Shown piece after piece: positions 60,143-63,326 of a stretch of 63,326 nucleotides of DNA. The stretch is taken from NCBI RefSeq assembly GCF_000982415.1, contig NZ_LANI01000032.1:1-63326 (forward strand), in the 5' to 3' direction. Below the pieces are notes generated by a model that was not told where the DNA came from, did not search any database, and saw only the letters and a list, made by a program, of their open reading frames with translations. Numbering within the stretch: position 1 is the first letter of the stretch; each line of letters begins with the position of its first letter. The position numbers were made by a program, and so were the translations under genes. This stretch comes from Kiloniella litopenaei (GTDB lineage Bacteria; Pseudomonadota; Alphaproteobacteria; Kiloniellales; Kiloniellaceae).

Positions 60143-60415
60143 ATGGCAGTAGCAAGACGTAAAAAGCGGGGAAGCGCACCAACCCTCCCTAAACGCGATT
60201 TCATGAGGTTGTTCACGGACAACGAGCGCCGAGCGATTATCGGGGCGGCAATGCAAAATGTTGATATTGCCGATTGGAAAGACGGGCTTTTACTGGCTGA
60301 TGATATCTGGCTGGATCACCCTGATTTGCTCTCTGGTGTGACTGCAATTGTCGCGGCTGGTTTACTCACAGAAGCGCGTAAAGATGCCATTCTCGCAGGG
60401 GAAACGCCGACATGA
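60143..60415 (+). CDS. hypothetical tail-end protein
   Basis: A 90-aa protein: basic N-terminus (AVARRKKRGSAPTLPKRDFMRLF), then helical IIGAAMQNVDIADWKDGLLLADDIWLDHPDLLSGV. ATG 60143 in AGAGAATGG. No family. Confidence 0.55.
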   Translation: MAVARRKKRGSAPTLPKRDFMRLFTDNERRAIIGAAMQNVDIADWKDGLLLADDIWLDHPDLLSGVTAIVAAGLLTEARKDAILAGETPT

Positions 60416-60777
60416 TCAATTGGCCAGATTACCCCAACTTCTCTGCTTCTGAATTTACCTGTAAATGCGGCTGTGGTCGTGCAGATATGAAGCCTGAGTT
60501 TATGGCAAAGCTGCAAGAGCTTCGTAATCAGGTCGGGCCTCTGGAAATCACAAGCGGCTTTCGGTGCCGGAATCACCCTGTGGAGAAAAACAAGAAGCGG
60601 CCCGGCGCGCATTCTGCCGGACTGGCTGCGGATATCGTTCCGCTCAAATCAAGGCGTTACGATCTACTTACCACCATTAGCGACATGCGTTTTAAGGGTA
60701 TTGGGGTTGCTAAGACTTTCATTCACATAGACGAGGGCCACCCCTACGCATATCGCCCTGCGTCATGGAGTTATTAG
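60412..60777 (+). CDS. M15 family peptidase endolysin
   Basis: A 121-aa peptidase_M15_3: FSASEFTCKCGCGRADM, ITSGFRCRNHP, GAHSAGLAADIVP (HxxxxxxxD zinc site), FIHIDEGHP (second His pair). Cuts peptidoglycan cross-links. No signal peptide, so needs a holin. Confidence 0.88.
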   Translation: MINWPDYPNFSASEFTCKCGCGRADMKPEFMAKLQELRNQVGPLEITSGFRCRNHPVEKNKKRPGAHSAGLAADIVPLKSRRYDLLTTISDMRFKGIGVAKTFIHIDEGHPYAYRPASWSY

Positions 60778-60791
60778 GGAAGTTATTGACC

Positions 60792-61109
60792 ATGAAAAAC
60801 ATATTGATGACGGTCGCTCTTGTAGCGGCTTTTTTTGTGTCTGCTTGCACGACACCGGGTGGTAATAAGCTTACACCTGAGCAACAGCTACAGCTTACTT
60901 GTGACGGCATTTCGTCCACAATCAAAGTTCTGGCCGGATACCGCGCAGCAGGGGAGCTATCCGAAGACTCTGTTAAGCTGGTTAATGACCTTCGCCCGTC
61001 AACGGTTGCGCTTTGCGATGGCTCTGTGACTGATTACCAGAGCGCGTTAACAATACTTTCCAACACCGCTTTCACTCTTCTCACAATCCGTAAAGGGGCT
61101 GAATCATGA
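60792..61109 (+). CDS. phage lipoprotein
   Basis: A 105-aa lipoprotein: MKNILMTVALVAAFFVSACT has lipobox VSAC, so ATG 60792 is the start. The mature part is helical (LTPEQQLQLTCDGISSTIKVLAGYRAAG). In the lysis module; may be an outer-membrane spanin-like partner or other helper. Confidence 0.7.
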   Translation: MKNILMTVALVAAFFVSACTTPGGNKLTPEQQLQLTCDGISSTIKVLAGYRAAGELSEDSVKLVNDLRPSTVALCDGSVTDYQSALTILSNTAFTLLTIRKGAES

Positions 61110-61294
61110 GCGCATCAACGCTTGCAACAATTAACGCTTTGTTTGAAGTCGGCATGTTTGCCTTTAAAGCATATCACGCTGTTCAATCCGGTGATAAGAC
61201 GCCAGAGCAAATTCGCGCTGAATGGGACGTGATCAAAGGAAAAATGGAAAGCTCTTGGGATGCTTGGGACGCAGCGGGCAAAAACAATGGCTAA
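61106..61294 (+). CDS. hypothetical lysis-region protein
   Basis: A 62-aa soluble, amphipathic protein (ATINALFEVGMFAFKAYHAVQSGDKTPEQIRAEWDVIKGKM...). Overlaps both neighbours by 4-8 bases. Family not named, though similar short ORFs occur in this region of related phages. Confidence 0.55.
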   Translation: MSASTLATINALFEVGMFAFKAYHAVQSGDKTPEQIRAEWDVIKGKMESSWDAWDAAGKNNG

Positions 61295-61709
61295 GGTGTA
61301 TGAGTTCACACCTGAATACGATCTGGCCCAGATCAAGTCATCGCGTCCCCCAGGAGCGGTGCTGGTCTGGGTGTCGCCCGAAGATCCCGACAATCCCTTT
61401 ACGGCTGCTTGCGCCCACAAGATCACAGGGCCAAGAGGAATGGACGTGATTGTGCCGGGGGGCTTTAACTACGACGGGGCCTCCGCGCCTCGTGCACTAT
61501 GGTGGTTTATTCCAAGGGCTGATGCGCGTTTCTTTCGGGCGGCAACTTTGCATGATCTACTTTATGCAAGCCGGGAAGGCTCCCGGGCGGTTGCTGATGC
61601 GATTTTGCGGATCGTGGCAGAACAAGACCGGATGCCGTGGCTCAAACGATGGGCAGCTTATATCGCAGTCAGGCTTGGTGGTCGTGCTGCTTGGGACGAT
61701 GACGATTAA
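61287..61709 (+). CDS. DUF1353 protein
   Basis: A 140-aa protein: IVPGGFNYDGASAPRALWWFIPRADARFFRAATLHDLLY is the DUF1353 signature, present in many tailed phages near lysis genes. Function unknown; contains a conserved His/Asp pair. ATG 61287. Confidence 0.8.
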   Translation: MAKVYEFTPEYDLAQIKSSRPPGAVLVWVSPEDPDNPFTAACAHKITGPRGMDVIVPGGFNYDGASAPRALWWFIPRADARFFRAATLHDLLYASREGSRAVADAILRIVAEQDRMPWLKRWAAYIAVRLGGRAAWDDDD

Positions 61710-61722
61710 CAAAGGGGTGCCG

Positions 61723-61998
61723 ATGCCCAATCAACTAGAGAGTCGCGTCAAAGCGCTCGAAGAGTGGAGAAATAAGCAGATGATTGTCCAGGCGCTCTCG
61801 GAAAACAACATGAAGCATATGGACGAGAGGTTTGATCGTGTAGAGAATGCCATAAAGGGGATCACGGACAACATCAAAGAGATTACAGAGAGCAAAAACA
61901 AGGTCGGATCTCGTGTCCTTTGGATTGTCGGCACCGCTGTTATAAGTGCCTTTGTAATGTTTGTCATAAACGGAGGGCTTTCTATTGCGCCTTCTTAA
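61723..61998 (+). CDS. holin-like protein (XhlA layout)
   Basis: A 91-aa protein: N-terminal coiled coil (LESRVKALEEWRNKQM..., MDERFDRVENAIKGITDNIKEITE) and one C-terminal helix (LWIVGTAVISAFVMFVINGG). AAAGGGG precedes ATG 61723. Layout like XhlA; holin role is inferred. Confidence 0.65.
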   Translation: MPNQLESRVKALEEWRNKQMIVQALSENNMKHMDERFDRVENAIKGITDNIKEITESKNKVGSRVLWIVGTAVISAFVMFVINGGLSIAPS

Positions 61999-62437
61999 TA
62001 ATAATTATGCTTTTTGCGCTTTGCTAATCTTGGCCGCCGCACCTTTAGTTATAACGGGATTGAAGGCCCTAATCCCTGCATCACACTGGATGGAAGTGCA
62101 GAGCGTCGTTGTGTCTGACGCGAAAGCAGGGAAAGCGCCCTTGCTATCTGTCGAGAGATCAATCCATAAAAAGTTTACTGCAACGTGGGTTGCCGAGATC
62201 CACAAAAAACAGCCTTCCGGCGTTTTCGCAACAACATGCTTTCAAGATGGCAAAAATGTTTACACGCCAACTGACAAGCTGCCGGATAACATAGACTTAA
62301 ATTGGTGGACATATCCCACCGTGTGCGATCTTGGTGAGGGTGAATATCGGATGGTCACTGTTTGGGTGATTGCCCCTGAGAACTTCCCGGCAAAGCGCGT
62401 CGAAATCGCATCAAATATATTTAAGGTCATTCCTTAG
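61985..62437 (+). CDS. membrane-anchored phage protein
   Basis: A 150-aa protein: N-terminal helix (ALLILAAAPLVITGL), then an exported beta domain (VQSVVVSDAKAGKAPLLSVERSIHKKFTATW..., CDLGEGEYRMVTVWVIAPENF). TTG 61985 with GGAGGG 7 bases upstream. Function unknown. Confidence 0.6.
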   Translation: MRLLNNNYAFCALLILAAAPLVITGLKALIPASHWMEVQSVVVSDAKAGKAPLLSVERSIHKKFTATWVAEIHKKQPSGVFATTCFQDGKNVYTPTDKLPDNIDLNWWTYPTVCDLGEGEYRMVTVWVIAPENFPAKRVEIASNIFKVIP

Positions 62438-62473
62438 GCTGGATTACATAGTTGAATCCAGTTAAAAGAGGTA

Positions 62474-62884
62474 ATGCTTAAATACCTCACAATCATTCCC
62501 TTCTTATTTATGCCTCCCGCATTCGCCGATGGGCTAACAGTTCCCGCCGATGTTATATCTGTTTACGACGGCGACACCTTCAAGGCTAAAGCGCATCCGT
62601 GGCCCGGCATGTCAATTGATGTTTCTGTAAGGGTAAACGGTATTGATACCCCCGAGATTAGGGGCAAGTGTGATGGGGAGAAGCAAGCCGCAATCGCAGC
62701 CCGTGATTACGTGCGTGAAGTGCTTGGGGGGTCGGTAATTCTTAGAAACGTCAAGCACGGAAAGTACGCCGGGCGCGTTGTTGCTGATGTGTATTTGACG
62801 GATGGCCGCAGCCTGACAGAGCTTTTAATAGCGTCGGGATTAGGCCGGACTTATGATGGCGGCAAGCGGTCTGGGTGGTGTTGA
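62474..62884 (+). CDS. secreted thermonuclease (SNase) family protein
   Basis: A 136-aa SNase. Signal peptide MLKYLTIIPFLFMPPAFADG, then ISVYDGDTFKA, VRVNGIDTPEIRGKC and GRVVADVYLTDG with the catalytic Arg/Glu/Arg residues. Exported nuclease at the prophage right end; a likely lysogenic-conversion gene. AGAGGTA precedes ATG. Confidence 0.88.
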   Translation: MLKYLTIIPFLFMPPAFADGLTVPADVISVYDGDTFKAKAHPWPGMSIDVSVRVNGIDTPEIRGKCDGEKQAAIAARDYVREVLGGSVILRNVKHGKYAGRVVADVYLTDGRSLTELLIASGLGRTYDGGKRSGWC

Positions 62885-62915
62885 CCGTCATAAACGTTCT
62901 CTATACGTTCTATGG

Positions 62916-63200
62916 ATGACGCACGACTCATACATCACCACCCAAAAGCACGGCTTCTACAAATTCACTGTCTATGATCATTCAGGCCGGATTGTTAAAA
63001 AGGAAGTGATCGTCAAGAACGACATGGAACGACCCGCTTTAGAATACGCCTATCGGTTACTGGAAAAGCAAACCCGTGACGGCCTTGGCGGGATGGTCGG
63101 GGTGACAGGGCCTAAAATACACAAGGTCGTTTATAAGAATCAGGGTGACGTGGAGCCGTCTGAAATGATGTTTGATGATATGGATTGTTGGGTGGAGTGA
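62916..63200 (+). CDS. hypothetical prophage-end protein
   Basis: About 94 aa, soluble: YITTQKHGFYKFTVYDHSGRIVKKEVIVKND, RPALEYAYRLLEKQTRDG. ATG 62916 is a choice; the frame is open back to 62853 within the nuclease gene. Last gene before attR; no family. Confidence 0.5.
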   Translation: MTHDSYITTQKHGFYKFTVYDHSGRIVKKEVIVKNDMERPALEYAYRLLEKQTRDGLGGMVGVTGPKIHKVVYKNQGDVEPSEMMFDDMDCWVE

Positions 63201-63218
63201 AGGGTAATTTAAATAGTT

Positions 63219-63240
63219 AATCATGCATTGCATGAAAAAC
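63219..63240 (+). repeat. right arm-type site candidate
   Basis: Contains CATGCATTGCATG. Matches the reverse complement of 23378-23399 with one mismatch in 22. Lies 55 bases from attR. Confidence 0.6.
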
Positions 63241-63295
63241 TCGCAATTATAGTCTGCTGGCTGATTTGTTTAAGTGTTTGATTTTTTAGGAAAAG

Positions 63296-63326
63296 AAGTG
63301 GTGCCTCCACCAGGACTTGAACCCGG
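63296..63326. repeat. attR core, right prophage boundary
   Basis: Thirty-one bases identical to 23248-23278, covering the 3' end of the tRNA gene on the minus strand. The window ends inside the match; the intact tRNA should continue at higher coordinates. Confidence 0.92.

Noticed and set aside
61450-61722. N-terminal extension of the holin-like ORF
   Set aside because: Overlaps the DUF1353 gene out of frame; AAAGGGG precedes ATG 61723.

Overview
The window is a stretch of alphaproteobacterial chromosome (about 1-23247) followed by one complete, intact-looking prophage of about 40.05 kb (23248-63326). Signs pointing to an alphaproteobacterium are the LexA-type SOS box GTTC-N7-GTTC in front of umuDC, an ECF11-type sigma factor paired with a ChrR-like zinc anti-sigma factor, a phage-borne GapR (DUF2312) homologue, and a tail chaperone of the gene-transfer-agent type. 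Base composition looks moderate, without strong GC bias. A marine Rhodospirillales-like host would fit, but that is inference. No rRNA gene, transposon or CRISPR array was found.

Host region, 1-23.2 kb. This is a mosaic of small housekeeping and stress transcription units: DUF1415; an SLC13-type permease with TrkA-C domains; two tandem GT87-type membrane glycosyltransferases; a dCMP-deaminase-like enzyme followed by a FosA-like protein; imidazolonepropionase (hutI) behind a perfect HutC-like palindrome; DUF983; a pentapeptide-repeat protein; a single-domain response regulator; a PilZ protein; an orphan amino-acid ABC permease with a lipobox; a ChrR-like anti-sigma factor convergent with an ECF sigma gene; DUF4126; a CpdA-like phosphodiesterase; a PAS sensor histidine kinase carrying an 11-base G/C homopolymer in its coding sequence; MarC; a DOPA-dioxygenase-like protein; a GNAT; umuDC under an SOS box; and several small unknowns, one behind a clear sigma-54 promoter.

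Prophage, 23.25-63.33 kb. It is flanked by a 31-bp direct repeat that is the 3' end of a tRNA gene (anticodon loop reads UGU, so probably tRNA-Thr). The left copy is a displaced tRNA fragment; the intact tRNA should continue just past the right end of the window. The left arm (minus strand, 23340-29940) is a tightly overlapped operon: integrase, excisionase, small orphans, a Lar-like protein, RecT, a YqaJ exonuclease and DUF3560. Then come an HNH gene, two small membrane proteins, the CI/S24 repressor with operators of the form TGCGG-N8-CCGCR, and a Cro-like and a CII-like regulator. The right early operon holds GapR, a C5 cytosine methyltransferase with a long nested +1 ORF, RusA, two wHTH-zinc-ribbon paralogues, a KilA-N protein, DnaB and an initiator gene carrying 11-bp iterons (the likely origin). 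The late operon is HK97/siphovirus-like: HNH, candidate cos, TerS, TerL, portal, ClpP-like protease, HK97 capsid, connectors, major tail protein, a tail chaperone with a probable -1 frameshift, tape measure, distal tail proteins, a tip protein split in two, an F5/8-type-C fibre, an M15 endolysin, a lipoprotein, a holin-like protein, and a secreted thermonuclease at the right end.

The most interesting items are the -1 frameshift signal in the tail chaperone (GGGAAAC, 5-nt spacer, 7-bp stem), the out-of-frame ORF inside the methyltransferase, the likely phase-variable kinase, the iteron origin, the near-identical inverted arm sites at the two prophage ends, and the repressor-linked pair of small membrane proteins as a candidate exclusion system.
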